Origin: Flavobacteriales bacterium
GTDB taxonomy: Bacteria; Bacteroidota; Bacteroidia; Flavobacteriales_D; Sanyastnellaceae
Assembly: GCA_947465255.1 (NCBI GenBank)
Contig: CANIAA010000004.1
Coordinates: forward strand, 1-39,886
DNA: 39,886 bases
Direction of reading: 5' to 3'
Part shown: piece after piece, positions 38,679-39,886 of the stretch
Layout: the number at the start of each line of letters is the position of its first letter
Numbering within the stretch: position 1 is the first letter of the stretch
Position numbers and translations under genes: made by a program
Notes under the pieces: model-generated
Told to the model about the DNA's origin: nothing
The model's database searches: none
What the model saw: the letters and a program-made list of their open reading frames with translations, nothing else

Positions 38679-39886
38679 ATGGAATACTCAATCTTGCTTA
38701 TTTCAGTCATAGCGCTGGCTCTGATATTCGACTTCATCAATGGTTTTCATGATGCGGCGAATTCGATTGCGACGGTTGTTTCAACGAAAGTGCTTACCCC
38801 TTTTCAAGCGGTGGTTTGGGCGGCGTTTTTCAATTTCGTTGCCTTCTTCATTTTCAAAGATCACAGTGTAGCCACCACCATTGCCAAGTCGGTGAAGGAA
38901 ACCTACATCACGGCAGCCAATAATCCCTTGGCCATGATATTTTCCGGACTGCTGGCCGCTATTACATGGAACCTAATCACGTGGTGGTATGGCATTCCTT
39001 CCTCCTCGTCTCACACGTTGATTGGAGGATTTGCAGGAGCGTTTTTAGCCGCCTTCGGTTGGAAGGCCATTAACGGAGGCATTATCATGGCTACTGCCAT
39101 ATTCATTTTTGTGGCGCCCATAGCGGGTATGCTTATGTCGTATTTGATTTCGGTTTGGTTTCTCAATTCGTTTCGAAAGGGACCTTTCATGAAGATAGTT
39201 TCGCTGACGATTATAACACTCGTCGTTTTCGCTGTTTACAGTGCACTCGAGTTCAAGCGTGATTTTAACGGAGGAAGCTCCTATACGTTATTATTCGAAG
39301 AAAATCTGTCAAAGGATGACGTGAAAAAGCTGCTGACCATCAAGGACGATGAATTAAAGGAGTTCACGCCTTCTGTTAGCATGGCGAGCAACTCGGAAGA
39401 TGCGTCGGAAGCCCGCTATATCGCTCGCTTCGATTACCTGAAAAAGAGTGGAGAGACCGCGGAGAACGGCGCTTTGACAGCGGCCATTATTCAACGATTG
39501 GAGTCTGAAAAAAAGGAGTATACCATAGAAGAGTCTCACCGAATTACGGAAGCTTCTGCAGATCGTTACGACGCATCCAACCTCAAGAGCAGTTTTGAAC
39601 CCTATTGGATGAAAGTGATTTTTCACGGCTCGAATTTCAAGTGGATTTTACTTGGATTCATTGTGTTGGTGATGGGGGTGTTCACCCTGTTCCTCAGTTC
39701 GATGCACAACTCGAGGGCCAATTCATCATTCAAGAAGTTGCAATTGTTCTCTTCTGCTGCATTCAGTGTGGGGCATGGAGGCAATGATGCGCAGAAGGTG
39801 ATGGGTATTATTACCGTTGCTCTGATGGCCGGAGGACAGATTACAAGTTTGAAGGATATGCCCAACTGGGTGCCACTTTCCTGTTA
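38679..39886 (+). CDS. PiT-family inorganic phosphate transporter (partial, runs off right edge)
   Basis: The frame is open from ATG 38679 to the window edge (402 complete codons). The start MEYSILLISVIALALIFDFI leads into NGFHDAANSIATVVSTKVLT, the first PiT half-motif (GFHDAANS); GIPSSSSHTLIGGFAGAF follows. The second half-motif, SVGHGGNDAQKVMGII, is at about residue 362-378. PiT proteins import phosphate, usually with H+ or Na+, through two inverted repeats. Between the halves is a membrane helix (about 171-192) and a soluble, charged insertion of about 125 residues (about 193-318) starting FKRDFNGGSSYTLLFEENLS. The start of this insertion resembles the DFxGG region of SecD/SecF. The DUF47 gene just upstream supports the call. 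Confidence 0.93.
   Translation, partial: MEYSILLISVIALALIFDFINGFHDAANSIATVVSTKVLTPFQAVVWAAFFNFVAFFIFKDHSVATTIAKSVKETYITAANNPLAMIFSGLLAAITWNLITWWYGIPSSSSHTLIGGFAGAFLAAFGWKAINGGIIMATAIFIFVAPIAGMLMSYLISVWFLNSFRKGPFMKIVSLTIITLVVFAVYSALEFKRDFNGGSSYTLLFEENLSKDDVKKLLTIKDDELKEFTPSVSMASNSEDASEARYIARFDYLKKSGETAENGALTAAIIQRLESEKKEYTIEESHRITEASADRYDASNLKSSFEPYWMKVIFHGSNFKWILLGFIVLVMGVFTLFLSSMHNSRANSSFKKLQLFSSAAFSVGHGGNDAQKVMGIITVALMAGGQITSLKDMPNWVPLSC

Overview
The window is a chromosomal segment of a member of the Bacteroidota, most likely a Flavobacteriales-type marine or freshwater lineage. The evidence is several large secreted proteins with type IX secretion (T9SS) sorting domains (both the short type A form and the CHU_C/gliding-motility type B form), a DUF4270 lipoprotein next to a short one-domain glycogen-synthase-like protein, the lack of Shine-Dalgarno sites, and several promoters of the Bacteroidota form TTG-N17-23-TAnnTTTG. 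I see no insertion sequence, phage gene, CRISPR array, tRNA or rRNA.

Layout. 1-8063 is housekeeping and envelope: DUF4270 lipoprotein (cut by the left edge) and a GT5-type starch-synthase-like protein on the minus strand, divergent from panC, tatA (56 aa) and an MltD-like lytic transglycosylase with two LysM domains, then a TPR protein. Convergent to these is a minus-strand pair, free methionine-R-sulfoxide reductase and an Ig-like (Big_5) lipoprotein, whose reading frames overlap by 8 bases. 8241-11063 is the complete glycine decarboxylase gcvP.

11204-32482 is dominated by four very large secreted proteins (1089, 2297, 1198 and 1853 aa) interrupted only by radA. All have signal peptides and T9SS C-terminal domains: type A, type B, type B, type A. 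They carry lamin-tail, Calx-beta, PKD, nidogen-like, SprB-like and Ig-like modules. The most striking is the 1853-aa protein. It contains a lysyl oxidase domain with the copper-binding HxHxH motif and both residues of the lysine tyrosylquinone cofactor in place, followed by dockerin-like repeats, a possible cohesin-like domain, five MopE-type metal-binding repeats of exact 132-nt period, and five Ig-like modules of about 87 aa. A bacterial surface copper amine oxidase embedded in an adhesin, beside a nidogen-domain protein and a nearly lysine-free giant protein, is the best candidate here for an undescribed extracellular-matrix or cross-linking system.

32533-36944 is a minus-strand operon for a tripartite exporter: ABC permease-ATPase, HlyD-type adaptor and TolC-type outer-membrane channel. 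The ATPase has a normal Walker A but altered Walker B, D-loop and H-loop residues. 37074-39886 is a phosphate-transport locus: two divergent DUF47 (PhoU-like) genes, the second in an operon with a PiT-family phosphate permease cut by the right edge. The permease carries a soluble insertion of about 125 aa with a SecD/SecF-like DFxGG start.
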